Assembly: GCF_040581485.1 (NCBI RefSeq)
Contig: NC_090130.1
Coordinates: forward strand, 31,287,418 to 31,351,417
Length of the DNA stretch: 64,000 nucleotides
Reading direction: 5' to 3'
From: Linepithema humile
Lineage: Eukaryota > Arthropoda > Insecta > Hymenoptera > Formicidae
Both the position numbers and the translations under genes were made by a program. The notes beneath the pieces were generated by a model that did no database searches, had not been told where the DNA came from, and saw nothing but the letters and a program-made list of their open reading frames with translations. Below, piece by piece: positions 27,401 through 38,900 of this stretch (position 1 is its first letter; each line of letters opens with the position of its first letter).

Positions 27401-30100
27401 ATCGTTCTACGGCTATGAAACATCCGTTAATTATGCCTGTTATCTGCACGCCACTTGTATGAATAATTTCCTGCGGCGATGAACTTTGACATACACATCT
27501 ACGTATAATTAATCAGATTGCGCATGATCGCGTACCAAGTTAGTGAACTATTAAAACGTCGGCACAAATTTTTCATCGCAAACTGCACACGGTCAGTATG
27601 CATGTAGAATTCCAAATAAAAAATGTGGCTCATCGGAATTACGTTTATCGTAAATTTGCTCGCTACTTTGCAAGACTACGTACATGCTGTTTAGAAAATT
27701 ATGAATATATCGCCTGCCATTTTTTTACTTTCACGAAATGACTAAGATTTATGCATAAAGCGATGCATTTAAAATCAAATTAGTGAATATACATATATAA
27801 AATATGTAATCTTAATTATTTGTTTTAATAATCAATTTTTTCTATTATTGCTTGGTAATCAATTATTATGTCAAGGAGAATTTTTTTACAGAAAGCAATA
27901 TTTTTTCGGAAATATTTAAAAATTACAGTGTTACGAAATTTAAAATAAAAAATTATAATAAAATAATATTTATTGTGCACTCGCAGTTTTTCAGTTTGCA
28001 GTTATTTCAGAACGTATAATAACATTGTAGAATCACCGCATAATACACATTAATTGCTTGCAGTGAAAATTATATTGGCATAATTAAGATAAATATTGAT
28101 ATTCAAAATTCAACATCAGAAATATAACAAGGACAAAATTTTTTTATTTTTAAACATTTTTATCTCCGAAATTTTTTGATTTTATTAAAATAACAGGACG
28201 AAATTAACCTCCTGAGAAAAAAATGTAAAGAATGTAGTTAATTTGTTATGAATGAAAAATATTGAATTCTTGTGAATCTTGTCTGAATTTATTAAGCAAG
28301 CGAAGCTCGCTGTCACATATGTTAACACGATATCTAATTTTATCGCGATAAGAACAAATAACAAATAATTTGGTGAAAATTATTTTGCATAATGTTATTG
28401 AATAACGCGAGACGCCGGAAAATGCACGATATATTTGGCTGTATTGGATTGTATTGCGTGTTAAAGGAAAATGCTTATTTCATGCCCCATGAGGAGGCAG
28501 TCGGGAAGGGATCGAACGTGATAAATTGTCTCGCGGGAAAGATAACTAAACACAATATTCGAAACACGTACATGATATCTTCACGTAGCGGTAGACGTGA
28601 TAAATGACGATACAATCATTACCTGCGTTTCTGCCGAAACGTGACGGCGCGCGAACGATGCGACTTTGATGAATCCTGTATAGCGACTTATCTGAAAGCT
28701 TACGCATCATTAAAGACATCCGCGAATAATCTACCGAATAACGTATATTCGCAAAACAAAGCGTATCGTGCCCTTTAAGCGAGGCAAAATGTACATTGAA
28801 AATTGCTACAAGTTTTTTTCGGCAAACGATCTAATTGGATCGGCTTCGAAATCGCCAATGTGTGCGATAATCTGACAAAAATATCGAATCTTCGACGACA
28901 GTTTAATCCAATTTATCTAGCTGAGCGCAAATATTGGTGCAGTCCTTCGAGCCGCGATCCTAATTACGACTCCCGATCGCCGTTTGCGACCAATTATTTG
29001 CACAAAAAAGAGAAGCAACGATTCGCTAATAAAATGGACAGAAAAAAATACTAGACAGTCTCCGAATTCTGCAAGGGAGAAAAAAGTAGAAGATCGAGTA
29101 AAGCAGTCGCCATGAACCAGAAAGATATTAAAAGCGAAAGAACGTCTCGTCGCGCGAAATGGAGTCATAAAGTGTTTAATTGTGAAATGTGAGCTGATCA
29201 TTGCGGCAAATATTGATTGAAATTTAACTAGGTCGTCCATCGTGTAATGAAATTGGCCGAAAACGTGGCTGCGATGGATCGACGTTTACTTGCAAAGTGA
29301 ATGTTATTGATTCCGCAAAACATCATTTTATAGCAAATACTCGCCTGCGAAAACACGGGTAGGATCTGAATGTATAATAATTCAGCAAGTTGAGTATTAC
29401 AAGAAACTCGGACATTTACTTTATCTTGCGCTAGCTTCACCGAGAGAGAGCAGATAGTTTAATACGAGTCTCATTTAATTTAATACGCGGTCGACTAAAG
29501 CACTCGTCAGATTATTTACGGAGCGCGAGGGTCCAGGAAGAGGAAGTTGGAGAGCAAATCATAGGGAAGGGGGAACGAGAGACCCCGTAAATATGAATAA
29601 TGTATTTGCTTTGCGGAGGGATCTCCGAACCGCGCGACCCGCGCAAAGAAACAGTCTCCACCGCAATTATAGTGCACCGAGAAACTTCTTGTGGAATTAT
29701 CGACTTTGATTATCAAGAACCGGGCTTTCTGCAACAACGTAATAATAAGCAAAGAAAAGATCGGGAATAGTTTATTTCTCTTCTTCTGCGTTCACCTTTG
29801 TGTCTAATAAGAATAGTACATCTACAAGTAGAAACAAAAACAAATGTTTGAACTTTGTTCTTTTTGTTTTCCATTAGATGCCTGATAAAGTAAAAACCAT
29901 CCAGGTTGTATATCAGACTTTGTCAAAAAACACAGTTGTAGTGCTATCTTAGTTACATATTTTAGTTTAGAAATAGAATTAAATTTGTATCCAAATATTT
30001 TGTTACAGACAATTTTTTCAACGTAATACTATTTATATAAAAAAGCAAAGATAACTACAAAATAACGCGAAAGGGTGACAATCAGATTAGCATCGTGATC
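24401..30100. other. noncoding stretch, no gene recognised
   Basis: Open frames at 25932-26408 (+, 158 codons), 28803-29054 (+) and 28917-29240 (-) are unrecognised and often overlap frames on the other strand. AT-rich DNA occupies about 27000-28400. No repeat array or RNA gene was recognised. Confidence 0.55.
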
Positions 30101-31467
30101 AGAAAATTTACTGTCGCGCGTAGATCGATAAAAAGTTGTAGCTGGCGTGCGGAAATACGAACCGAGAGTTGTCGATGGCGAAATATTTATTCCCTTCCTC
30201 ATTTCCGTTTGGAATATTGAAAAACAAACTCGCTGCTGCCTTGGTATTCGCGGTGTTATTGGGTTTCGAGCTTCAAAGTGGAAGAATCTTGATTATGTGT
30301 CCTGTGTCGGAAGTTGCCCTGCAGTTTGCTTGCGTTTGAACGACGACGGGTGTAGCAGGGGTCAGGAGGAGAGAAACAAGAGCAGAGAGATGAAATTTGG
30401 AAATGTTCAAAGTGCTCATATTTATCAATTTGATATTCACTGACAAAGGATTAAAATACATATAATTCGGTTGACTTTTTAAGAATCCAAACTTTCAGAA
30501 ATTGTTATGAAAGTTGATATTTATCTAATTGTGCATGAAACAATAGATATTTGTTAATGTGTGAAAGCACGAGTATCTTATCGTAATTTTTATTTTGCTT
30601 CCGCACATAATTTCCATTTTTTAAATTAATTTGTGATGTTAATTTTATGCTTCAAAAGCCTGTTTGTTCACTAGCGCGATAATCTTGCTTTTTAAGTGAA
30701 CATACATATAATTGTTGCCGCATGCTATCCGTGTAACGCTTTTATTCGTGTTCGCATCATCAGTATGAAAATACACTCGCTCGAAATACAAATGGTGAAA
30801 GCGCACCATTTTGTTGGATTTCAAAATTACGTGACTAATCTTTCGAATATTAGCGTTACCAGCGAGTTTTCGGATGAGATATCGCGCCGTGTATATCGTC
30901 ATCGTAGCAGTATACGTTGAACGGAGAACACTTTTACAACGAAGCAATATATATTCCACGCTAATGAGAAAAAAATCATGACGTTTTGATAAGTGATCTT
31001 GTACGTGATCTCTCGATCTCTCAACTGCTCCCTTTTCCGTCGTGTTTTCGCCGAGGGAATTTGTCTCTTTTCTCTTTCTTTCCTTTTCTTAAGATCTACT
31101 CGCGATATCATCGGCGGGATCGCGCGCGCCGTTTGAAGGAACAAATCGCATCCGCAACGAGCTACTGTCGTCTTTCCTCATTTCCTGATGCGAGATCGGA
31201 GAAAACGATTCAATCCGAAAAGGATACTTCCTCTCCATCCTTCTACATTCTCGTTTACTTTATCAGTAAGAATGTACAAACGCGCTGAAACGCGCCTAGA
31301 AAGAGAATGAGGAGAGGAGTGATGCGAGTAGAAAGAGTAGAAGTTTCTTTGCGACATCCGATTGATCCACTCTCTCTCGTTTCTGCATCGCGTCCACGTC
31401 TATTCTTTCCACGCCGCTGCAACTCAAATTTTTCTTTGTTAAAAAATTTGCCTTCGACATCGCCGAG

Positions 31468-31653
31468 ATGGAGTCGCTGTTGACACTCGGTACTTGTCGG
31501 CAACATTCTTGGGTACTTTGCGAAGAAAAAGAAAGAGCCTTCTGCGGCACTGATCTAGATCCTCGGTGCACAGCAGAGGAAACCTTGATCAAAGCCCCTT
31601 CGCAGCTCCACTTGAAAAATTTCTGCTTGCCGATAGTTAGCAGGGAAGATTAG
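31468..31653 (+). CDS. doubtful small cysteine-containing ORF
   Basis: The frame has 61 codons from a genuine ATG, with cysteines at about residues 10, 18, 26, 34 and 53 (TCRQHSW, LCEEKE, FCGTDLDPRC, NFCLP). There is no signal peptide. An AG directly before the ATG, after a T-rich stretch, could act as a 3' splice site. The minus strand has an open frame over part of the same region, which weakens the case. I do not recognise a family. It may be a coding fragment or chance. Confidence 0.1.
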   Translation: MESLLTLGTCRQHSWVLCEEKERAFCGTDLDPRCTAEETLIKAPSQLHLKNFCLPIVSRED

Positions 31654-32427
31654 TAACAAGATCTCTCGATAACGATCTCACGCTGTCCGCTTCTCCCATT
31701 GAGCCAAAACAAGCACCTGAAAAATAAGCAAAAGATCGTTGAATTTGGAAAATGCGATCGATGAATAGAACGCTCTTTTTCTCGTCGCTTGATTTTCTCT
31801 ACCATAAATCTCTACCTATAATATAGTTGTACTACCTATAATACCTAATATAGTTGATCCCAAAATTATTTATTACAACAGTTGCAATTTTACATAAATT
31901 TTTTTACAGTACATCATTACATATTAATGCGTAGTAATACTTCGTCATACATATTCTATCTCCACCAGTGTCCCCCAATTTGCATTCTTATTGTTAGACA
32001 ACTATCCAACTATCAGACTAACTATTAACATATATGCGTTTCGCGTGCATATATCAAACAATTTTTAAAAGCTCCACGAATTTCAGACAACAACTTTATT
32101 TTTATCATATTCAGATTACAAAATAGTCTTTTATCTCACAGAGAGATAAATGGAGTTTCAAATTGTGTAGGAAATATACAGAAAAGAGGTTATCATAACT
32201 CAGTGTTCTTCTGCGGGCTGTACGATTTGCGGGTAAAATAAGTACGCGTGATAAATCAACGGCTACGATACGCGTATGACAAATAACGTCGCGCTGTTTA
32301 TCTAGCGATGCATCAGTCTCGGTAAATAGGCGCACGTAAATCAAAGTATAACATATACAGCATGGAGTGTATGTAAAATATAATGCGCGCGTTTATTCAT
32401 TCGTTGGTTAATGCGCGTTCTTCCAAC

Positions 32428-32444
32428 CGTTCGCGTCGCGAACG
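32428..32444. other. 17-bp CpG-rich dyad
   Basis: CGTTCGCG and CGCGAACG are exact reverse complements around a single central T. It is a possible dimeric protein-binding site, although chance is plausible in this CpG-rich genome. Confidence 0.5.
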
Positions 32445-33324
32445 AACAGGACGCGATAAATCACATCTTATCGATGACAACTCGCGTTCACGATTGTGTA
32501 ACGACTTAGATGGAGGAAGGTATGTGCATGATTAGACATACTTTATTGGAGCTTAGATCCAACGTAGCGCAGACACACGGTGAGCATGTACGGGATAACG
32601 ATACACGAGATAATTATACCGGGGCTTCGATAAGGCCCTCATATCGGGCGCAAAATGCGCGTGTAAGTGGTGTGAAAATGAAATAGCCCGCCACTAGCAC
32701 ACAGCTGCATTATAGAATTAATGCAAAATTTCCGTCTGCAAATTCGCTCCATTTGCTTCTTATCCCGTTTTATTTTCTGCATAATTTGGCGGATAAATCT
32801 TTATTAAATTTGGAGAACGCGCGACACGAAGACAGAATGTAGAAATATATTTCGCAAATCGTAAAGCAAGAAAATATGCACCGCGTCCCTTATGCGCGCT
32901 ATTATGAGAAATTCAACGGTGCGATCAGCTTATCTTTACCTCTTACAGAATTTTTACGCGACTAATGTAAACTGGAAAGGTAGCGGACTGAAGCGCGACA
33001 ACTGGGTCAAAAGGCCACTGCGCATCGCATTATCCGATACTTTTATTAAACACTACCAAGTGTCACTTAACGTATCATCTGAGTAGAACTTTTTCTTTCC
33101 TTTGACAAGTTTATTTCCGACGCTGTCGATTCGTCATTCTTCGCTCACAGCGATAATTTTAACGAACAGAGGGGCAAAAACGTAAAGGACGGTAAAGAAT
33201 CGGAAAATGTCGATAATCGCACAGTATTGGCTGCAGAAATTTTTTAGCGTTTGAACGTAATTGCAACGAGTAAAGGAGGAGCGCGTGCGTGTAAAGCGAG
33301 TCGTGTCAATGACCGGCTCGTATA

Positions 33325-33345
33325 ACCCCTCCCCCTCCCTCCCCC
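33325..33345 (+). repeat. C-rich polypyrimidine tract
   Basis: This is an almost pure C/T run of CCCCT/CCCTCC words, at the start of a broader pyrimidine-rich region that extends to about 33540. It could form triplex or i-motif structures in vitro. No gene is attached to it. Confidence 0.85.
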
Positions 33346-33380
33346 ATCGCCCTTCTTCGCCGCCCCAGTCTCTTCACTGC

Positions 33381-33470
33381 AAGAGAGGATGCGAGCGAAT
33401 GGAAATTAGCGACTCTCGACGAGGATGCACCGGTAATTAGAAAGCTTCGGTCCCTACTGCATCCTCTCTT
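33381..33470. other. 12-bp exact inverted repeat, 66-nt spacer
   Basis: AAGAGAGGATGC (33381-33392) and GCATCCTCTCTT (33459-33470) are exact reverse complements. A third partial copy, GAGGATGC, lies between them at 33421-33428 in direct orientation. The arms could form a long-loop hairpin or mark ends of a very small element. No target-site duplication was seen. Confidence 0.55.
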
Positions 33471-33540
33471 ACACCACCCACGTCGTCATACCTCTCGTCC
33501 TACCTGCCTCGCATCCCTTCCGTTCTCCCCAATCGAGACT

Positions 33541-35050
33541 TCCTCTATTATACCAGAGACTATGTCATAACGTGCAATAACCGAGATCCGTTACAACGGT
33601 CGCGGAAATCGACAATCCGACAAGCGTAGAATTAGAGACATGGGTTGTAGCAAATCGATGGCAAATAGAAATCGCACAAGTTAAAGCTATTGTTGCATTT
33701 TACGCCGCACGCGAAACAAAAGCAGAATAGAAACCTTCCAACTAACTTTGAATCGACTCGTCACAAAGCCTATCGAATATCACCGACAAAATTTAAATTT
33801 CGAAAGCATTTTGGCAGCTCGTAAAGCTTATAAACTTCTAACAAGTGAAACTTAATTGCGACATTACATTAAATTGACACATCACAACTTTGTGAAGTTT
33901 GAAAGCGCTTCAATGCTCTCGCATTTTTTTTTTTTACGTCCCTCGTTATTCACGTCTATCTTCCATACTGTAGCCCGTGTGCGGTGCCTCGCTTTTATTA
34001 TGTGCCTCGGTATTGAAGTCATAAAATAATATCGGCCAATAAAAGCATTATGCATTTTTAAGCGCTATTAAGCGAACGAAAATATTGCATTCAGCTAAAG
34101 CAGTTTAACATCGATTTTTTTTGACGTTTTTGTAATTGATCAATATGTTAAATCTTCATAACAGTTTCAACAAGATTAAAACACGAGCGGTGGAAGCGAT
34201 AGAAGTGCAAAAAATGGATTTAGAGACTGCGTTTATATAAATTTGTTCCGCAAAGCACACCTGGTTCGATTGAATGCTTGGAGAAAATTTGCAATCCACT
34301 TTTCACACGGTTATTTCTTCGTGAGCCTGAGCTTTCCGGAATCGTGCGCGCAATAAACGCTCGTAAATAATCACAATAGAAATAAAAGTAGAAAAGATCT
34401 AACTTTGCGAATTGGAGCGCCATTATTATTGCAAGATTCGAGATATTTCAGATCTATCACGAGGATGCACACGGCGAGATCCAATACATCGCCCGTAATC
34501 TCAAACATTCGGAACGGTACGAGGCGCTCAATGGCATAATAGCGTCGTACGGAGAGTTATGTCGTGAATCGACAATTGCACGCGCTGATAAGACAAACTG
34601 CCGGCGCAATATTGACGAGTGACCCGTTTAACTTGAGTACAGTCCGTTAACTCTTCTCTTTCGTGACACTTGGTAAAGTTATCACGACACATTAATCGCG
34701 ACTTTCTTCTATAAATAGAGCCGTCGGAAATTATACAGGTATGCAGTCCAAACAATAATTATTAATCGCGTTTCCTATTCTCTGGAATATATTTCAACTG
34801 TCTGAAAATTTAATAGAAAACACCGTTTTACTATCATTATTTTATTCCGCGACATCCTGTTTGCTACTTCAATTCAAACCAACGCATATTTTACTAACGC
34901 TCGCGTATTTGACTCGCTTAAGAATTCACGATATCAGTACAAATCGCCAAATCGCTCAATCAAATGCATGTATACTGTTCGCAACACGTTTGAGGGAAAA
35001 TAACGCATTCCCGACTTGCATGGAATTTTATATGCGACTCCAACAGGAAT
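33541..35050. other. noncoding stretch, no gene recognised
   Basis: This is mixed-composition DNA with a poly-T run near 33927. A pair of direct GTGCCTCG octamers lies at 33984-33991 and 34002-34009. Short frames at 34220-34423 and 34528-34755 (-) are not recognised. Confidence 0.55.
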
Positions 35051-35109
35051 TTACTCGTGACAGTCGACATCCGGCGGTCGAGCGAAAGTTGATCGATGCA
35101 ATTCTTTAC

Positions 35110-35338
35110 GCTCGCGAATAAAATAAGATCGCAGGAGCTCGCGGGGCACCCCGCGCAATATCTCTCCTGTCGATTTCCCGTCTGCCGTCTGCACGGGGAA
35201 TGCATCGCGTCGGATGATGCAAATACCGTCTGATTTAACCGCGTTGACGCGCGCGAGCTCACGTGCCGCAACCTCCTCAAATTTTCCGTAACGCGCGATC
35301 AACTCCGCAGCTGCCGAAGTTTTCCTATCCCTCTTAGC
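35110..35338 (-). CDS. candidate internal exon, function unknown
   Basis: On the minus strand a pyrimidine tract (TTTTCTCCCTTTCTGTGAG) ends in an AG at 35340-35339 and looks like a good 3' splice site. Beyond it one frame stays open for 229 nt to a weak donor, C|GTAAAG, at 35109, and remains open to a stop at 35051. The translation begins AKRDRKTSAAAELIARYG and continues with alternating acidic and basic residues (KFEEVAARELARV, GEILRGVPRELL) that look more protein-like than most frames here. No domain or family is recognised. A plus-strand frame (34861-35121) overlaps its end and the region is CpG-rich, so chance is a real alternative. The donor is the weakest part of the model. Confidence 0.22.
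35140..35155. other. GC-rich inverted repeat
   Basis: CGCGGGG and CCCCGCG are exact inverted copies separated by two bases, forming a compact very GC-rich dyad. It lies inside the candidate exon described above. Confidence 0.6.
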
Positions 35339-35379
35339 CTCACAGAAAGGGAGAAAATGATGTATTATCCGTCACCGTC

Positions 35380-38300
35380 ACTATCGACGGCAGTACAAAC
35401 GTATCGTCGACTGCGGATGCTGCGGAGAAACAAATTTTTCCTCAGGATGTCCTCTGCCTTAAATCTCTCACTCAATGCATTGCCACAAAACGCGGAATAG
35501 CAAAATAAAAAAAGAAATAGATTGCCGAGTTAAAATAGACATTTTTTTTATATTTTATAAAACACCCTTTTCTCTGCAATTTTGCATTTTAGCATCACGA
35601 TAACGTTGCTATAAAAATTATATTTTAATTAATTTTACTTTCCAAATATACTGCATATAACTTTAAATAAAAATAAATATATTATGTTAAAATGTATTTT
35701 AAACGTATTAAAATTTTTAATCACGTGAAAGAAGTTTTCGAATAGTTTTCAAATATGCAGTGTAGCTGGATTGATGGCATTATAATTAAAAATGTAGAGC
35801 AACGTCGAAATTCAACGGCACACCGTTTATAAATCGTTCGCCTGTCGCCTTCGTTTCGTTCGTAACATAAAAGAACTCATTAAAAAGCGCATAAAGAGCC
35901 CGCACTACCTTGTGCCACGACGCATGTGTCGTTGCAACTGAAAAATTGCAAGCGGCACATTGTGGATGGAAAAGAAGTGCAATGTTGCCGCTGCGCGAAC
36001 TTAATTTCTTTCGCCGTATTTTCTCGAAAATTTCTACCGCTTAAAGCAGGTATTCGCATAATAAATGAAAATTCGCAGAGCCTTTTAGGCATTTTCTTTT
36101 AACCACACGACAACGAAACGCACAGCTTAATCTGAAATATCGGAAAATGTCAATATTTTCTGAATAAAAGATTAAAAATCAAATCTCTACTATTGTAAGC
36201 GAAATTAACATTTATATGTATTAAAGAAAAATGCACTTAAAATTAACACGAATATCAATCTTTTATAGCTTATGTTTTTGTATTTAAACTTGCAATATCC
36301 TTTTAATTGTCGATGTGTTAAATATTTTATTATATACAAAATTTTCACTACACGATATATTGGGACATGTTAAATTTATTAAAATATTTAATTTAATGCA
36401 TGTAAAATTATATCTTGTGTAAAGAGTAATTTGTTTGACAATTTTATTGTATGGAACGTTCAACATGATATCATTATTATTCATATTTTACTGTGAAAAT
36501 TATTGATAAAGAAATTTTATAATTATCAAAAATCTACTAATTGGCCTAATTAGGAGAATAATATTTTCGGTAAATTCGAAAATAATAAATAGACCTCATT
36601 TTATTGTCCCGTGATATTAAATCGATAAATACATTTGGAGCGATATGACAGTCAACAAAAATTACGCTAATGCATATTATGGAAAAAATCGAATAAAATG
36701 CCACATCAAATACCGTTTGTTGTAAAAAAAAAAGAACTGACGAAATTTCAACGTTGAAAAGAGAATATAAACCGAATCGAATCGCGAACAATCGGGCGCG
36801 CTAGAGCAAAACATACAATTCAAATCGGCATTAATCGTACGGCGGAAACAATAATGGCCCCGGTTTTTTATCCAACGATCGAATGTTCATTAACGTATCA
36901 GCCGTCAATCGGAGCACCGCATTCAGCAACATCTGTGGCTCTCTCCTATCCCCCTCACCATGCTTTTCCACGCCGCCCTCATCTCGTTTGTCCGCGATTA
37001 TTCCGGCAACAAATGGGAATAATAATATTAATGGACGGCAGTGTAATGGCATCGCTGACGTTAATTTCGATGCTGATAACCGTAAAACAGTTTCGCGCGT
37101 AATAATGACTATAATTCCGCTAAATCACTTATTATAATGTACTTTCGACGTGCGTTCGACACAACACGAAAAATTTACAGCCAATTTTCGCCACTGATTT
37201 ATTACCCTCTCTCATCTCGCCTTATAAACTAATTCGCGAATTAGTTTGCGCGCGTGATTTTGTGGTGGGCTTAAACGAAAACATCGCGACGTTTGTAACA
37301 GCGATTCCCATCAACGATGCTGCAAGTTGCCGCGACATATTTTACAAAACATATTTATAAAAACGAGCCGCAGAAGAATAATACATACGCCAGTGTGCAA
37401 TTTCAAATTACAACAACGCCAATAAAAGTGTTCAAAATAAGATAGCAAATTAAGAGCGCCGAGTTTCTTGCCGATTTCATTAGACTATTTCGATTGTTAA
37501 ATTGTTCTTCGCCATATCATTCACCGGGAGAATCGCAGCGAGAATATATCGCGGATATCGTGGGACGCACACAAGAAGAAATCACGCGCTATAAATTATG
37601 AAGACCGTCACGAAGTTGCGGAGGGGACATATTTCCCGGTGTACTGTAATTTCTTCGTACTTAATTAATCAGGCCGCGGGAATGCCGGCGACGACGAGGA
37701 AAGCTCTCCAAATTAAATAACGGCGCTTATATTTACGCTCTACTTTCATCAAGCTTCGCGCTTGCTTCAGCTTGAGATATTAAAATTGCAGGATTATACG
37801 CGTCGTAAATAATACATTCCCCGATTCCCCCGTCCCCACTTCGTCCCTCACAACATCGGCCTTCGAGTCGTCTGATTGACGGAAGAAATTAATTGCACCG
37901 AGTATCGAAACTGTCGCTCTTTTTTCGTAGATTCGCGAATTTTATTTCGCATTTTATTTTCATTTCATAATGCAGCGAACATGAAATCTAAAACTATTCA
38001 TGATGTAACGGCATATATTTGTTTTGTAAAAAATGAAAATTTCCACCTGCAAATATACACAAATTCGCTTGTGCATGTGCAAAAAAATCTGTGCTAAAGT
38101 AGACATGTACTCGCTGACTAAAAAATATGGCCAGATAATGCTGACTTCTTGTCATGGAGCGGTGATTTATTTGCGATGGAATAAGCGAGCCGAAAGGTAC
38201 GAATGCGCGGAGAGGAAGAGAGGACTACTTTGCAATTTTAACACACAAGTCCTGTATCACATGGACGATATCAAATAAGGACTAAAAGTATTTCGTACGG

Positions 38301-38500
38301 AAGCTCGAAAATGCAAATGACGCTAGCTCTCGTGTCAACGCTCCAAAAAGAAGCTCGGGCAACTTTCTCGAAAGCCGTAATTGAATCCCCAGCTGGAAAA
38401 CCCGAGCATGATAAAAGCGGAAAGGGACAAAAAGGAGCTCCCGCGGCACGGGCGAGCCAAAGAACCCGGCTACACGTATATTTACCGTGCACGCGTTCTA
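35380..38500. other. noncoding stretch, no gene recognised
   Basis: AT-rich DNA at 35500-36800 carries short A runs (for example near 36724). The overlapping frames at 36831-37137 are not recognised. A perfect 22-bp palindrome at 37226-37247 is the notable element. Frames at 37876-38278 are unrecognised. Confidence 0.55.
37226..37247. promoter_or_regulatory. perfect 22-bp palindrome with TAATT half-sites
   Basis: The left half, AAACTAATTCG, is followed directly by its exact reverse complement, so the whole 22 bp is self-complementary with no spacer. Each half contains TAATT, the classic homeodomain core, and the two cores are separated by CGCG. Cooperative homeodomain dimers are known to bind inverted TAAT sites, usually with 2-3 bp between them; the spacing here is 4 bp. 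A perfect palindrome this long is unlikely by chance in a 64-kb window. The binding interpretation is inference. Confidence 0.45.
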
Positions 38501-38900
38501 CATTTTTATATTAAAAGATACAACTCTCTCCCTCCGTCGGACGCTCGCAGCCGCGTGACGCACACGCGCGTGACAGGTGTGTGTCAGCGCGCTCCGTGCC
38601 GTTGCGCGCGTCGCGCGCTCGGTTTCCCCTGTCAAGGCATGGAAACGAAGTGGCCTCGTCAGCGGCGCGTCTCCGCTTTAATATTAATTGTCCCGGCTCG
38701 TAATTAATAGTCCCTTCATTAATGCAATTTATAACCCTCCTTCGCCCCATCCGAGGGTGGAGCTGCGGCGCTCCGGCGCCTCTTTGCTCTTTTCCTAACC
38801 GCGGCTATTTTTCACCCTCGTCGCCGTGCACTCGGCAAAACATGCGCGACGACGGTATCGTTTCACCGCTTGTCACTTGACGCGTATTTCGCTTGTTGTC
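38500..38900. other. CpG-rich patch with homeodomain-type sites
   Basis: This patch is dense in CGCG words, with open frames on both strands (38381-38707 + and 38511-38750 -) that look like composition artefacts. In its middle an AT-rich island carries two ATTAATWGTCCC copies and a further ATTAAT. It resembles a CpG-rich regulatory patch rather than an exon. Confidence 0.45.
38683..38714. promoter_or_regulatory. two ATTAATWGTCCC sites 20 bp apart
   Basis: ATTAATTGTCCC (38683-38694) and ATTAATAGTCCC (38703-38714) match at 11 of 12 positions. They are spaced 20 bp start to start, about two helical turns. Another ATTAAT follows within 10 bp. TAAT cores suggest homeodomain binding, and the shared GTCCC extension suggests a composite site. 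The function is inferred. Confidence 0.35.

Larger units (their letters stand above)
30101..33300. other. noncoding stretch, no gene recognised
   Basis: A diverged local duplication (TACCTATAATATAGTTG, 31813-31829, echoed at 31833-31856) and short AACTAT repeats near 31995-32030 are visible. A 61-codon plus-strand frame starts at a genuine ATG at 31468 and contains five cysteines, but it is unrecognised. A 17-bp dyad lies at 32428-32444. Confidence 0.55.

Noticed and set aside
34861..35121. 86-codon plus-strand ORF
   Set aside because: It partly overlaps the better-supported minus-strand frame, begins at TTG and has no splice signals or domain.
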